A DNA stretch of 64,000 nt from Bacteroidales bacterium (GCA_017449065.1 JAFSKF010000040.1:101525-165524); one strand, 5' to 3'. Shown: positions 51,913 through 62,058, numbered from the stretch's first letter. Made by a program: numbers and translations. Notes: a model not told the origin generated them from the sequence alone.

Positions 51913-51956
51913 ATATCGGATTTAGTTCGAATTGCCTTAACAAACATAATTTGCCG

Positions 51957-51964
51957 CAAATATA
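51957..51964 (-). promoter_or_regulatory. Minus-strand -7 box (TATATTTG) for clpC
   Basis: TTG -33 element 19 bases upstream on the minus strand; 45 bases before the clpC ATG. Confidence 0.8.
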
Positions 51965-52048
51965 GGCAATTTTCATCGAAAAACAAGAAATTTCGACGAA
52001 TATTTTGAATTTTTAATCGGATTTTAGAAGAAAGTCATTTTTTTTCTC

Positions 52049-52056
52049 TACTTTTG
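52049..52056 (+). promoter_or_regulatory. -7 box (TACTTTTG) for the HU operon
   Basis: TAnnTTTG 36 bases before ATG 52093, divergent from clpC. Confidence 0.7.
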
Positions 52057-52092
52057 CACAATTTTCATCGAGCGATACAATCATAATCATCA

Positions 52093-52350
52093 ATGAACCA
52101 CAAGGAATTTATCACCGAAGTGCAAAAATTAAGTGGCTTGGACAAACAGGCCTGTGCCGCACTCTTGTCAGCCACCGAGAAGTTGCTGGCAGAGGAAGGC
52201 ATGGAACAGATTCCGGTGGAATTCGAAGGTCTGGGTCAGTTCGTTGCCACCAAGCACCCTGAATACATAGAAGAGAATCCCGAAACCCATGTGGTGACTT
52301 TGTATCCGCCTCGCATCAGTTATCGTTTCCAAAGTCAGGTTGAGCTATGA
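52093..52350 (+). CDS. HU/IHF-like DNA-binding protein
   Basis: 85 aa of the HU fold: helical dimer region 'MNHKEFITEVQKLSGLDKQ' and a beta-saddle with 'VEFEGLGQFVATKHPEYIEE'. Compared with HU it lacks the basic 'GRNP' arm consensus, having 'ENPETHVVTLYPPRISYRF', so DNA binding may be weak or specialised. The stop overlaps the next gene (ATGA 52347-52350). Confidence 0.8.
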   Translation: MNHKEFITEVQKLSGLDKQACAALLSATEKLLAEEGMEQIPVEFEGLGQFVATKHPEYIEENPETHVVTLYPPRISYRFQSQVEL

Positions 52351-53291
52351 TAAGTACGCAACAGTTCAAAAAACTATTGGCGGAATATGCCAATGTTTCC
52401 GAGGCGGAGGCTTCAGCTTTCGTCGAAGCGATGTTGCAGACGGTTCTGACCCATGTAAAGCAAGGCGAGACGGTGACAATCCAGGGATTGGGAACCTTCA
52501 AGGTGCTGGACAGTCAGCAGGGCGAGTTGCGTCGTTTGGCTTTCGTTTGCGATGAAAAACTGCGGGAAGCAGTGAATTCCCCTTTTTCTTTTTTCGAACC
52601 GATGGTGATCGAAAGACCCAAAGCGGAACCGGCAAAGGAGGAAGAGCCTTCTGAGCCTATTGCAGAAGAGGAACCGCAGATTCCTGTAACGGTGGAGGAA
52701 CTAGAAATGCCTGTAACAGTGGAGGAACCTGAGGTATCAGTAGCAGAAAAGGAACCGGAAATCTCTGTTGCAGAAGAAACGAATCCCCCCGTCTCACAGC
52801 CTGTGCGGAAATCCAGGACCCTCGATGTCGTTAACTGTATTCTTGCCGTGATCGTCATCGCCCTGCTTTGGTATTTGTTGGGAGCCGGTCTTTCCGAGCG
52901 GCAACCGATGGTGCTGGAAGATGCAGAGATTTCAGAAACCACAGAACCCCTTGAAACCCCCGAGCCTTCCGCGACTGATGAGATTGCAGAAGCCCGTCCT
53001 GCACCACCCACCGACAACATGCTGCTGCACGAAAACGGAGAACCGAAAAAGGTGACACTCAAAGAGGGAGAGCGTTTGGCATTGCTGGCAGAGCGCTTGT
53101 ATGGCGACAAGGTCTTCTGGTGCTATATTTTCGATGTGAATGCCTATCGGTTGACCAATCCGGATCTGGTGCCAACGGGTGTATCGTTGTATCTGCCCGA
53201 TCCGACCTATTTCAACATCGATGCAGACGACCCTGCTTCCGTTCGCAGGGCTCGGAATCATGGAGCTAAACTATTGATACCTAAACAATGA
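52347..53291 (+). CDS. Membrane-anchored HU-fold protein with LysM-like C-terminus
   Basis: 314 aa. Residues 1-95 are HU/IHF-like ('FKKLLAEYANVSEAEASAF', 'TIQGLGTFKVLD'). Residues ~95-150 are an acidic linker of Glu/Pro/Val repeats. One transmembrane helix lies at about 160-185 ('VVNCILAVIVIALLWYLL'). The periplasmic part ends with a LysM-like domain ('LKEGERLALLAERLYGDKVF', 'DLVPTGVSLYLPDP'). The predicted topology puts a DNA-binding-type fold in the cytoplasm and a wall-binding-type fold outside. Coupled at both ends (ATGA overlaps) to the small HU protein and DUF1599 genes. Confidence 0.82.
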   Translation: MISTQQFKKLLAEYANVSEAEASAFVEAMLQTVLTHVKQGETVTIQGLGTFKVLDSQQGELRRLAFVCDEKLREAVNSPFSFFEPMVIERPKAEPAKEEEPSEPIAEEEPQIPVTVEELEMPVTVEEPEVSVAEKEPEISVAEETNPPVSQPVRKSRTLDVVNCILAVIVIALLWYLLGAGLSERQPMVLEDAEISETTEPLETPEPSATDEIAEARPAPPTDNMLLHENGEPKKVTLKEGERLALLAERLYGDKVFWCYIFDVNAYRLTNPDLVPTGVSLYLPDPTYFNIDADDPASVRRARNHGAKLLIPKQ

Positions 53292-53833
53292 ATACAGACG
53301 AAGAATTGAAGGAAGTCACCAAGCTTTGTCGTGACGTTTTCAGTAAAAAGACTTTCGATTATGGTGCTTCGTGGCGCATTATGCGGCCGGAGTCCATCAC
53401 CGATCAGATTTACATCAAGGCCAACCGGATCCGTTCTTTGCAGGTGAAGGGCGAATCTTTGGTGGGCGAGGGGATTGTGCCCGAATTTATCGGGATTGTC
53501 AACTATGGCCTGATGGGTATCATCCAGTTGAAACTCGGGTATAGCGAAACCGTCGATCTGGAACCGGAGAAAGTGGTTGCCTTATACGATGAGCAGTTGA
53601 ACAAGGCGCTCGAACTCTTGGCAGCCAAAAATCACGATTACGATGAGGCGTGGCGCATGATGCGGGTTTCCAGCTATGTCGATCTGATTCTGATGAAGAT
53701 TCAACGTACCAAACAAATCGAGAACCATCATGGCAAAACGCTGATTAGCGAGGGTATTGACGCCAACTATATGGATATGGTCAATTACTCCTTGTTTGCG
53801 CTCATCAAGTTAGTGTGCGAAGCTGAATCCTAA
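53288..53833 (+). CDS. DUF1599 protein
   Basis: 181 aa built of two similar halves: '[20 protein letters not shown]' (about 14-33) and the related '[19 protein letters not shown]' (about 111-129). This duplicated DUF1599 pattern resembles an all-alpha nucleotide pyrophosphohydrolase-like bundle, but catalytic function is unproven. Cytosolic. Overlaps the HU-LysM gene by 4 bases and precedes the DoxX gene by 16. Confidence 0.85.
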   Translation: MNTDEELKEVTKLCRDVFSKKTFDYGASWRIMRPESITDQIYIKANRIRSLQVKGESLVGEGIVPEFIGIVNYGLMGIIQLKLGYSETVDLEPEKVVALYDEQLNKALELLAAKNHDYDEAWRMMRVSSYVDLILMKIQRTKQIENHHGKTLISEGIDANYMDMVNYSLFALIKLVCEAES

Positions 53834-53849
53834 CTATATTCATAATCCA

Positions 53850-55865
53850 TTGAAGAAACTGGTCACTGTCCTCTGCCAGTTGTTGGTCGGAGGCACTTTC
53901 TTGCTGAGTGGTCTCGTTAAGGCCATCGATCCGGTAGGCACTGCGCTGAAGCTGACAGAGTACGTGCAGCATTTTGGCTTGGGCTTTCTGGCTGAGTTAT
54001 CGACGGCTTTGGCTTGGGGATTGGCGCTGTTCGAGTTCGCCTTGGGACTGTTCATCTTCTTCGGGCAGCATCGTCGTCTTTTTCTGACGCTTGGTTTGCT
54101 GCTGATGCTGGTCTTCACGCCGCTGACACTCTATCTGGCGCTCTACAATCCCGTGGATGATTGCGGATGCTTTGGCGATGCCATTGTTCTGACCAATTGG
54201 CAGACTTTCTGGAAGAACATTGTTCTGCTCATTGCGATTGTCTGGCTCATTTTCGACCGGAAGAATGTGGCTGGCTGGTTAGCGAAAGACTGGTATGCCT
54301 TCTATTTCTATGCCGCCATGTTCGTGGTTGCGGCGCTATGTTTTGTCGGTTCCCAGCACTTGCCTTTCATCGATTTCCGACCCTATCGTCCGGGCGTCAG
54401 TCTCCGGCAGTTGGCATTGGGCGAACCTGCTCAGGGCGAGCAGTCAGCACAATATTTTGTCATTTATGAAAAGGACGGCATCCGGCAGGAGTTTTTGCTC
54501 GATTCCATCCCGGATGAGGATTCCGGATGGGAGTTTGTCGATACTCGCATTGTAGAAGCCCCTGGCAACCGTTCCTCAGACGGCAAGACGCATAGTCTGG
54601 TGTTGTTCGATGCAGCTGATCAGAATGTGACAACCGAGGTGCTCAGCGATACGGGATATGTCTTCCTGCTCTTGTCGCCCGACTTGAGGACTGCTGATGA
54701 GCACGATATGGATTGCATCGACAATCTGTATGAATATGCCATGCAGGAGGGACACGCTTTCTATTGCGTCACGCTGAACGATCCGCAAGCGGTGAGCCGC
54801 TGGAGCTACCGGACCGGAGCAGAATACAGGTTCTTGTATGCAGATCAGCAGGAAATCGAGACCATGATACGTTCCAATCCCGGTTTTATGCTTCTGCATG
54901 ATGGTGTGATATTGTGGAAATCCAATCTTTCCGGCATCGATGTCCCTGCTTTGACATCTGCCAAGTTAAGTGAGCAGAGTTATGGGCAAATACGGCCAAT
55001 CAACCGAAAAAAACGCGTTTTTTGGATTTTCGCTTGGCTGATTTCTCCATTATTCCTATATTTGCCGTTGCAATTCATATACAAACTTATTAAAAATAAG
55101 AATAAAAAAATGAGAAAGAAAATTGTTGCCGGAAACTGGAAGATGAATACTACTCTCCAGGAAGGTGTTGCTTTGGCTGAGGGCCTGAAGGCCGCTTTGG
55201 CAGGAAAGAAGGTTAATTGCGATGTTGTGGTTTGCACTCCGTTCATCTCAGTAGCCAGTGTCGTAAAGGCTGTTGAAGGCAGTGTTATCGGTGTGGGCGC
55301 TGAGGATTGCTCTGAGCACGATAAGGGTGCTTACACAGGCGAGGTTGCTGCCAATATGGTTGCTTCCACAGGTGCCAAATATGTGATTTTGGGTCATAGT
55401 GAGCGTCGTCAGTATCATGGCGAGAACAACGCTATCCTGGTTAACAAGCTGAATCAGGCTTTGGCAAACGGTCTGACTCCGATCTTCTGCGTAGGCGAAG
55501 TGAAGGAGGAGCGCGAAAACGGCACTTTCAAGCAGGTTATCGAAGGCCAGATGGAGGCTCTCTACACATTGTCTGCTGAAGATTTCGCCAAGGTGATTGT
55601 TGCTTACGAGCCGGTTTGGGCCATTGGTACCGGTTTGACCGCCACCAGCGATCAGGCACAGGAGGTTCATGCTTTCATCCGTGCAAGCATCGCTAAGAAA
55701 TATAATGCAGAAATTGCAGACAACACTTCTATTCTTTACGGAGGTTCCTGCAAGGGCAGCAATGCTCCCGAGCTTTTCGCACAGCCTGACATCGACGGTG
55801 GCCTGATTGGCGGTGCTGCCCTGAAGGTTGATACCTTCATGCCTATCATCGAGGCTTGGAAGTAA
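53850..55865 (+). CDS. DoxX-type membrane protein, frame fused to triosephosphate isomerase
   Basis: TTG start '[15 protein letters not shown]'. Residues 1-~150 are four DoxX/MauE-like helices, with '[13 protein letters not shown]'. A periplasmic thioredoxin-like domain covers about 185-375 (no CxxC seen), and a last helix '[18 protein letters not shown]' is followed by '[11 protein letters not shown]'. In related genomes this protein ends here. In this sequence the frame runs without stop through AATAAAAAAATG into tpiA, giving 671 aa. Removing one A from the A7 tract would restore TGA in an ATGA overlap. So a true fusion, a phase-variable slip or a homopolymer error are all possible; tpiA also has its own promoter and start. 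Confidence 0.75.
   Translation: MKKLVTVLCQLLVGGTFLLSGLVKAIDPVGTALKLTEYVQHFGLGFLAELSTALAWGLALFEFALGLFIFFGQHRRLFLTLGLLLMLVFTPLTLYLALYNPVDDCGCFGDAIVLTNWQTFWKNIVLLIAIVWLIFDRKNVAGWLAKDWYAFYFYAAMFVVAALCFVGSQHLPFIDFRPYRPGVSLRQLALGEPAQGEQSAQYFVIYEKDGIRQEFLLDSIPDEDSGWEFVDTRIVEAPGNRSSDGKTHSLVLFDAADQNVTTEVLSDTGYVFLLLSPDLRTADEHDMDCIDNLYEYAMQEGHAFYCVTLNDPQAVSRWSYRTGAEYRFLYADQQEIETMIRSNPGFMLLHDGVILWKSNLSGIDVPALTSAKLSEQSYGQIRPINRKKRVFWIFAWLISPLFLYLPLQFIYKLIKNKNKKMRKKIVAGNWKMNTTLQEGVALAEGLKAALAGKKVNCDVVVCTPFISVASVVKAVEGSVIGVGAEDCSEHDKGAYTGEVAANMVASTGAKYVILGHSERRQYHGENNAILVNKLNQALANGLTPIFCVGEVKEERENGTFKQVIEGQMEALYTLSAEDFAKVIVAYEPVWAIGTGLTATSDQAQEVHAFIRASIAKKYNAEIADNTSILYGGSCKGSNAPELFAQPDIDGGLIGGAALKVDTFMPIIEAWK
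55057..55064 (+). promoter_or_regulatory. Internal -7 box (TATATTTG) for tpiA
   Basis: Lies within the DoxX-type coding region, 45 bases before the tpiA ATG, with TTG about 20 bases upstream. Confidence 0.7.
55110..55865 (+). CDS. tpiA: Triosephosphate isomerase
   Basis: 251 aa, full length from ATG 55110 ('[13 protein letters not shown]'). It interconverts dihydroxyacetone phosphate and glyceraldehyde-3-phosphate. The active-site Lys is in 'AGNWKMNT', His in 'ILGHSERR', Glu in '[12 protein letters not shown]' and the phosphate loop in 'GGSCKGSNA'. Strong codon bias begins exactly at this ATG, which marks it as the real start of a highly expressed gene. Followed by SPOR and folE genes. Confidence 0.95.
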   Translation: MRKKIVAGNWKMNTTLQEGVALAEGLKAALAGKKVNCDVVVCTPFISVASVVKAVEGSVIGVGAEDCSEHDKGAYTGEVAANMVASTGAKYVILGHSERRQYHGENNAILVNKLNQALANGLTPIFCVGEVKEERENGTFKQVIEGQMEALYTLSAEDFAKVIVAYEPVWAIGTGLTATSDQAQEVHAFIRASIAKKYNAEIADNTSILYGGSCKGSNAPELFAQPDIDGGLIGGAALKVDTFMPIIEAWK

Positions 55866-55892
55866 ATTGTTTTGCGATATAAACCGGAATGC

Positions 55893-56405
55893 ATGAAGCA
55901 TCATTTGTTTATATTCCTTTTAGGGGCATTGCCCTTTATCTCATTGGCTCAGGTATCGGTCGATTTGACGGGTGCCGGAGCCAATGAGGTTTTCCCGTTA
56001 TGCGAGCAAATGCGGAAGCAGGGGCGCGTGGCGATTCAGCAGGATGTCCGGCTTGAGAATCTTCTGGGTCGTCAGCAAAAGACCTACAATGCTGCAACGC
56101 ACGTCCAGACTGCCAAGAGCGGGCAGGAGGTGCTCTACACGACCGGTTTCCGTGTGCGGGTGTTTTCGGGCAATAATCAGACCGTTTCCAAGAACGAGGC
56201 CTACGCCATCGAGTCGGAATTGAAAGAGTATATGCCCGATTTGGAAACCTATGTGATATTTAAGACACCCAACTGGCGTCTGATGGTGGGCAACTATCGG
56301 ACGATGGAAGAAGCCACAGCTGCGCTTCGCGACCTGAAAAAGAAATTTCCGGTCTATGGGCGCGAAATGTTTGTGGTAAAAGATGAAATTGAATTAGCAT
56401 TATAA
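55893..56405 (+). CDS. SPOR-domain exported protein
   Basis: 170 aa from ATG 55893. Signal peptide '[17 protein letters not shown]'. The C-terminal ~75 residues form an SPOR-like fold ('[20 protein letters not shown]', '[20 protein letters not shown]'), which in other proteins binds denuded septal glycan. Periplasmic. Located between tpiA (27-nt gap) and folE (4-nt gap), as in related Bacteroidales. Confidence 0.82.
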   Translation: MKHHLFIFLLGALPFISLAQVSVDLTGAGANEVFPLCEQMRKQGRVAIQQDVRLENLLGRQQKTYNAATHVQTAKSGQEVLYTTGFRVRVFSGNNQTVSKNEAYAIESELKEYMPDLETYVIFKTPNWRLMVGNYRTMEEATAALRDLKKKFPVYGREMFVVKDEIELAL

Positions 56406-56409
56406 GGGC

Positions 56410-56985
56410 ATGCAAGAAAATGAAGCGCTCATCGGACAGATGGCAGAGAATGTCAGGACGATGCTTGAGCTGATAGGTGAGGATCCGTCGCGTGAAGGTT
56501 TACTGAAAACTCCGGTTCGTGTGGCTAAATCGATGCAGTTCCTCACGCAGGGGTATCAGCAGAATCCGCAGGAAATTCTCAAATCAGCCATGTTCCGTGA
56601 GGATTATCAGCAGATGGTTATTGTTAAGGACATAGATTTCTACTCTCTTTGTGAGCATCATCTGTTGCCATTCTTTGGTAAAGTCCATGTAGCCTATATT
56701 CCTAACAAATACATTGTAGGATTGTCGAAGATTCCTCGTGTCGTCGAGGTCTTTGCCCGTCGTTTGCAAGTCCAGGAGCGGCTGACCACCCAGATCAAGG
56801 AGTGCATTCAAGAGACCTTGCATCCTTTGGGAGTGATGGTGGTGATCGAAGCCCGTCACCTTTGTATGCAGATGCGGGGAGTCGAATCGCAGAATGCCTT
56901 GACTACCACCAGCGATTTCTGTGGTGCGTTCAATGAGATCCGCACCCGGCAGGAATTTCTTGAATTGATAAAGAATACACGTTAA
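56410..56985 (+). CDS. folE: GTP cyclohydrolase I
   Basis: 191 aa. It makes dihydroneopterin triphosphate from GTP, the first step to folate. Motifs: '[19 protein letters not shown]', '[20 protein letters not shown]' with Zn-binding Cys and His residues, '[19 protein letters not shown]', '[11 protein letters not shown]' with the second Zn Cys. ATG 56410 lies 4 bases after the SPOR stop. Confidence 0.96.
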   Translation: MQENEALIGQMAENVRTMLELIGEDPSREGLLKTPVRVAKSMQFLTQGYQQNPQEILKSAMFREDYQQMVIVKDIDFYSLCEHHLLPFFGKVHVAYIPNKYIVGLSKIPRVVEVFARRLQVQERLTTQIKECIQETLHPLGVMVVIEARHLCMQMRGVESQNALTTTSDFCGAFNEIRTRQEFLELIKNTR

Positions 56986-57013
56986 TAACAGAACGTCCCA
57001 AAACTAACCGCCC

Positions 57014-60000
57014 ATGAAGTCTGCATTAACTGTCCTGTCTCTGTTCTTGGTTGCTGCCTCCGTTTTGGCACAGCCAGGCAATACCTCCAAGCCTCAGCAA
57101 TTGTTTACCTCGAACGAAGCCGTCGGTTTTCAGAAACTGATGACTCCGCGAACTGTGCAGTATTGGCCTGAGGAGGATGGGATTGTCTGCATCGACGGGA
57201 AGAATCGTTTTACCCGTGCGCTCTACGGACGATGTGAGGCAGCTCGCCTGGAGACATCCGACGAACCTGAGTTCGGGCTTTATATGCCTTATATGGGGGG
57301 CAATCTGCGCTTCGATATCGAGCATACGAAAATCAAGGCTTTGTACGATGGCGTGAGCCGCGATTATCAGATAGTTCTTCCGGCTCATTGTCGTCAGGCA
57401 AGCGACGAAGAGGCGGTGGTGCTTATTTCAGCCTACGCCTTGCAGGTCCCGACCGTAGGCGGCATTTGGGAGATTTCCGGAAAGAATGTCAGGGAAGGGG
57501 TAGTTTTGCAGATGCGTTTTGGAGCAGCCAGCAACGCTTCCTTCAGTCGCAACGGTGATCTTGGTGTCGATAAAAAGGATTGTTTCGACTTTTCGCTCGA
57601 AAAATGCCGCAATAACGAATATACATTGGAGGGGTCCCAGTTCTCGCTTCATTACGGAAAAGGATCCAAGCGGGGCGAACGGTCCCTGTTTGGACAAGTT
57701 TCGCCGCACATTCAGTTACAGGTCGATGCTGCCGTGCTGTCGGGAGGCGAGCAGGTGCATTATCTGACAGGAACCATTCCTCTCAATGAGCCGTCTATTA
57801 TCGCCATCGGTGCTGCCACCGATACTCTCTGCACGCTTCAGACGATGTTGCTCGAAAGTCAGAGTCTGGCCAGCAGTCTGGTTGCCGATTACGAAGTCTC
57901 TACCCCTGACAAGTTTATCAATCCTTTGGAATTTGTGTTGCCTGCAGCAGCCAATGGCATTTGGGATGAAGCGTCCGGAGTCTGGCAGCACGGTGCGATT
58001 GGCTGGCGTATGCCTTTGCCGGGTTGGCGTGCGGCATACGTCGGGGATGTGATGGGTTGGCCCGAACGGCAGCATCGCCATTTTGCCGGCTATGCAGCCT
58101 CTCAGGTTATCGGTGTGGATGTCGATAAGACGATTCCTGTGCTCGACCCTTCAAAGAATCTGGCACGAGCCACCGAGAAACTGGGTAATCCGATGTTTAC
58201 GACCGGTTACATCGGACGCTTTCCGAACAATCCGAATAAGGTGAATCATTACGATATGAACCTTGTGTTTATCGACGAATTGCTGTGGCATTTGAATTGG
58301 ACTGGCGATCTGGAAGAAGCACGGGAATTCTGGCCAACCATTGTTCGTCATCTGGCTTGGGAAAAGCGGGTGTTCGATCCCGATGATGACGGCCTTTACG
58401 ACGCATATTGCTGTATTTGGGCTTCCGATGGCCTGTATTACGATGGAGGAGCGGTCACTCATAGTTCTGCGTATAATCTCCGTGCTAATCGCGAAGCAGC
58501 AAAGATTGCCCGCCTATTGGGCGAAACCAGACAGGCGGAGGCCTATGAGAAAGAAGCAAAGAAGATCCAACACGCCATCGATGAAGAATTGTGGCTGGAG
58601 GAAGAGGGCGTTTGGGCAGAGAGTAAAGACGCTTTCGGTCTGAAACGTCAGCACAAGCATCCGGGACTGTGGACCGTCTATCATGCCATCGACAGCGAAG
58701 TGGGAACTCCTTTACAGCGTTATCGCGCCACACGCTATGTGGATGATAATATTCCTCACTTCTCAATACTGACCGAAGCAGGCAATTCTCCCTTGCAGGC
58801 ATCCGATTTCGAAGGTTTGCAAACCATATCGACCACCAATTGGCAGCCCTATGGATGGAGCATCAACAATGTGGCATTGGCAGAAGAAATGCACACCGCT
58901 TTGGCTTATTGGCAGGCGGGTCGTCCGGATGAAGCTTACAGGTTATTCAAGGGTGCTTTGGTCGATGGCATGTATTTAGGCGCTTCACCTGGCAATATCG
59001 GTCAGATTTCCTATTATGATGCTGCGCGTGGCGAGTGTTATCGCGATTTTGGCGATCCAGTCGGTATCACTTGTCGTACGTTGGTGCAAGGCCTGATTGG
59101 TATGCAGCCAGATTTGCTGTCGGGCGTATTGACGATTCGTCCGGGTTTCCCCTCTGCATGGGAGGGTCAGGACGTTTCGTTCTCAACGCCGGATTTCGAT
59201 TTGAGTCGTACATATCGGGGGGATACAGCTGTCTGGGATTTTATGGGTCAGGGCGATTTCTTCGACCGCTACGATTCCATTGTAATTTATGCCCCTGCCC
59301 GAAGTGTCTTTGCCGGAGAATTAGCTTCGAAAGAAGGCATTTGCTGGATCCGTTCCGATGAAGTTCAGCAGCAGTTGCTATCGGAAGTTTCCTCTGCGAC
59401 AGGAAAACAGAGAAAGCCTGTTCCTCCAACGGAAACGATTGGCTATACCGATCCTTCAACACTCGATTTTGCGACTCTGATTCCTGTGCCTAAGGTGGCG
59501 AAGAAGCATAACTTGAAAGTAGCTGACATTTTCAGGCAGCATTATCTGCAGCCGCGCAGCAAAACGGTGACCTTGAGTATGCCCACGCATGGCATGGGAG
59601 AGTGGTGTCATCCGACCGATACCTTTAAGGTTTCTGATGCTTTGGGATTGAAAGCGGCTTTCACCAGTCAATGGAAGAACTTTCCGAATAAACTTGTCAT
59701 CAAACTGCCCAAAGTACAGGCTTCCCGGATTTATCTGAAGATGGTAGGCACCACCAATCCGATGCAATGTCGTATCGAGAACGGACAAGTGCGTGTGAAA
59801 TATGCTGATGGCACTTATGAGACGCTTTCGTTGGTGAATCCGGTCAACTGGTGGCCCATCGAGCAGGAATTGGCCCAAGGTTTGCCATCGTTCTATCTGC
59901 AAAATCCGGAGAATGACGTACAGCCTCCATTTCGCATGAGTTTGCGAACCGGACAGATTTACCGGCCGCGTACCGATGTCGTTAACCAACCGACAGACGG

Positions 60001-60124
60001 AGGTGCTGCCACATTGCTCGAGATGAAGCTCGATCCCTCGAAGAAAGTCAAGAGCCTTGAAGTCGAATGTCTTTCGAACGATGTGCTGATCGGTATCATT
60101 GACGCGTATTTGCAGGTGAAATAA
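57014..60124 (+). CDS. DUF4450 secreted protein, glycoside hydrolase-like
   Basis: 1036 aa with a Sec signal peptide ('VLSLFLVAASVLAQ'). The N-terminal beta domain has the DUF4450 pattern 'NRFTRALYGRCEAARLE' and 'FGLYMPYMGGNLRFDIE'. The middle (about 300-700) is an (alpha/alpha)6-toroid with carbohydrate-active character: 'YDMNLVFIDELLWHLNWTGD', 'FDPDDDGLYDAYCCIWASDG', 'YDGGAVTHSSAYNLRANRE' and 'STTNWQPYGWSINNVALAE'. The C-terminus is beta-rich. DUF4450 proteins occur in pectin-targeting loci; catalytic activity is not established from the sequence. The next gene is a pectate lyase, supporting a pectin role. Confidence 0.8.
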   Translation: MKSALTVLSLFLVAASVLAQPGNTSKPQQLFTSNEAVGFQKLMTPRTVQYWPEEDGIVCIDGKNRFTRALYGRCEAARLETSDEPEFGLYMPYMGGNLRFDIEHTKIKALYDGVSRDYQIVLPAHCRQASDEEAVVLISAYALQVPTVGGIWEISGKNVREGVVLQMRFGAASNASFSRNGDLGVDKKDCFDFSLEKCRNNEYTLEGSQFSLHYGKGSKRGERSLFGQVSPHIQLQVDAAVLSGGEQVHYLTGTIPLNEPSIIAIGAATDTLCTLQTMLLESQSLASSLVADYEVSTPDKFINPLEFVLPAAANGIWDEASGVWQHGAIGWRMPLPGWRAAYVGDVMGWPERQHRHFAGYAASQVIGVDVDKTIPVLDPSKNLARATEKLGNPMFTTGYIGRFPNNPNKVNHYDMNLVFIDELLWHLNWTGDLEEAREFWPTIVRHLAWEKRVFDPDDDGLYDAYCCIWASDGLYYDGGAVTHSSAYNLRANREAAKIARLLGETRQAEAYEKEAKKIQHAIDEELWLEEEGVWAESKDAFGLKRQHKHPGLWTVYHAIDSEVGTPLQRYRATRYVDDNIPHFSILTEAGNSPLQASDFEGLQTISTTNWQPYGWSINNVALAEEMHTALAYWQAGRPDEAYRLFKGALVDGMYLGASPGNIGQISYYDAARGECYRDFGDPVGITCRTLVQGLIGMQPDLLSGVLTIRPGFPSAWEGQDVSFSTPDFDLSRTYRGDTAVWDFMGQGDFFDRYDSIVIYAPARSVFAGELASKEGICWIRSDEVQQQLLSEVSSATGKQRKPVPPTETIGYTDPSTLDFATLIPVPKVAKKHNLKVADIFRQHYLQPRSKTVTLSMPTHGMGEWCHPTDTFKVSDALGLKAAFTSQWKNFPNKLVIKLPKVQASRIYLKMVGTTNPMQCRIENGQVRVKYADGTYETLSLVNPVNWWPIEQELAQGLPSFYLQNPENDVQPPFRMSLRTGQIYRPRTDVVNQPTDGGAATLLEMKLDPSKKVKSLEVECLSNDVLIGIIDAYLQVK

Positions 60125-60283
60125 TTACAAATTACTAATTACTAATTACCTCACAACAAATCCCGTAATCCCGATATAACGTTATTCCGTTATCCCGATC
60201 CACCTCCTAACTATTAACTAATAACTATTAACTTAGTTTTTGTCAAAAAACTAATAACTACTAACTTAATATACTATATTACA
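60125..60283. repeat. AT-rich degenerate repeats between DUF4450 and pectate lyase genes
   Basis: Short imperfect iterations of ACTAATAACTATTAACTTA and AATTACTAATTAC fill most of the gap. Stop codons occur in every frame. No -7 box of the TAnnTTTG type was seen, so co-transcription with the upstream gene is possible. Confidence 0.65.
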
Positions 60284-62035
60284 ATGCGTATCTTTTCTCT
60301 CTTGTTTTTGCTGCTGACGCTGGCTGTCGTTCCTGCTTACGCGAACGAAGAAGCCGCAGCAGTTCCTGCCTTCCCTGGTGCTGAAGGTTTTGGTCGATAT
60401 ACGACCGGCGGTCGTGGTGGCAAAGTCTATCACGTCACTACGTTAGAGGACGATGGCAAAGCCGGCTCGCTCCGTTATGCCATCAATCAAAGCGGTGCAC
60501 GCATCATAGTTTTCGATGTATGTGGCACCATTTATCTGAAGTCGCAGTTGAACATTTCGAAGGGCGACCTTACGATTGCCGGACAGACAGCTCCCGGCGA
60601 CGGCATCTGCATTGCCGACTATCCGGTTCAGATCAAGGCTTCGAACGTCATCCTTCAGTATATGCGTTTCCGTGTCGGTAACCGTCACGTCGATGAGCAC
60701 GAAGGAGACGGCTTAGGCTCCATGGATCAGAACAATATCATTGTAGATCACTGTACCATTTCCTGGTCGGTCGATGAATGCTGTTCGGTGTATGGCGGCA
60801 AGAACCTGACCGTTCAGTGGTGCATCGTGGCACAGAGTATGGTCAATAGCGGACATTCGAAAGGCAATCATGGCTATGGCGGCAACTGGGGCGGTTCCGG
60901 CTGTACGTATGCCCACAATCTGCTGTTGCACCACACTTCGCGCACACCTCGCTTGGGGCCTCGTCCCGGCACGCAGACCGACGAGCGCCTCGATCTTCGC
61001 AACAATGTGATCTACAACTGGGCAGGCAATGGTTGCTATGGTGGCGAAGGTATGAATGTGAATATTGTAAATAACTATTACAAGCCAGGTCCGGCCACCA
61101 CCAATGCCACCGTTGCGCGTCGTATTGCTGCACCCGGCATCCGTACCACCAGCTACTGCAAGAATTCCGATGGCACATGGAATGCCTGGTATGCTATGTG
61201 GCACGTTTGGGGAGATTATTATGTGGATGGAAACTTCAATCCTAAGTATTCCGATGTGACCAACGATAATTGGACCTACGGTATTTATAACCAGATTACC
61301 AATTCGTCGGTCGATAACACATTCACCCAGGCAACTCGTGATACCCTGAAGTCCGAGACACCGTTGCCATTCCCGTACGTTACCACATGGAGTGCACAGG
61401 ATGCTTATGCCAAGGTGCTCGATTATGCCGGCTGCATCAAGCCCCGACAGAATGTGAATGTTTCAGGTTGGGCGCTCTATCGCGATCGTTTGGATTCTGT
61501 CATGGTCAGCGATACTCGCAACGGTGTAGCCACCTATACCGGCGGTGTCGATGCCAATGGCAAGCAGTTAGGCAAGGGTTTCATCAATTCGCAGGAGGAT
61601 TGCGGAGGTTGGCCCGAACTGACAGCTACCGAACTGGAGATCAGTCGTGCGTCCAAAGATAGCGACAACGACGGTATTCCTGATTATTACGAAGATCTGT
61701 ATTGGAGCGGAGAGAACGTCAGTCCGCAGGCGCAGTGCACTAAAGCCAATTATACCCAATACACCAATATGGACTATTATCTGCACATGATTTCCTATGC
61801 CCGCATAACCCGATACATCAGTGGTGAAATCACCGATCAGTATGTGGGCGAAAGCACCCCGTTGGGCGATGAAGTCGGTCGGTATATCTATGGCTCTTCC
61901 GATGAGATTCCTGCGCTTATTGCAGCTCCCACCGAGGGAGATAATACCTATTATACTTTATATGGGATGCCGGTTTCCCGGTTGGAGTCGGGCAAGGTGT
62001 ATGTGCAAAAAAACAGAAAAGTCTATATCAAATAA
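60284..62035 (+). CDS. Pectate lyase, PL1-type
   Basis: 583 aa, signal peptide 'LLFLLLTLAVVPAYA'. Right-handed beta-helix from about residue 28: 'FPGAEGFGRYTTGGRGGKVY', 'SLRYAINQSGARIIVFDVCG', 'GQTAPGDGICIADYPV', 'NNIIVDHCTISWSVDECCSV' and 'HTSRTPRLGPRPG' with the catalytic Arg region. It cleaves polygalacturonate by beta-elimination, releasing unsaturated oligomers that the GH105 enzyme can finish. An EF-hand-like Ca loop may lie at 'SKDSDNDGIPDYYEDLYW'. The C-terminus ends with the Prevotella-type tail 'YVQKNRKVYIK'. Confidence 0.9.
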   Translation: MRIFSLLFLLLTLAVVPAYANEEAAAVPAFPGAEGFGRYTTGGRGGKVYHVTTLEDDGKAGSLRYAINQSGARIIVFDVCGTIYLKSQLNISKGDLTIAGQTAPGDGICIADYPVQIKASNVILQYMRFRVGNRHVDEHEGDGLGSMDQNNIIVDHCTISWSVDECCSVYGGKNLTVQWCIVAQSMVNSGHSKGNHGYGGNWGGSGCTYAHNLLLHHTSRTPRLGPRPGTQTDERLDLRNNVIYNWAGNGCYGGEGMNVNIVNNYYKPGPATTNATVARRIAAPGIRTTSYCKNSDGTWNAWYAMWHVWGDYYVDGNFNPKYSDVTNDNWTYGIYNQITNSSVDNTFTQATRDTLKSETPLPFPYVTTWSAQDAYAKVLDYAGCIKPRQNVNVSGWALYRDRLDSVMVSDTRNGVATYTGGVDANGKQLGKGFINSQEDCGGWPELTATELEISRASKDSDNDGIPDYYEDLYWSGENVSPQAQCTKANYTQYTNMDYYLHMISYARITRYISGEITDQYVGESTPLGDEVGRYIYGSSDEIPALIAAPTEGDNTYYTLYGMPVSRLESGKVYVQKNRKVYIK

Positions 62036-62058
62036 TAAATCCGTAAAATAGTAATATC

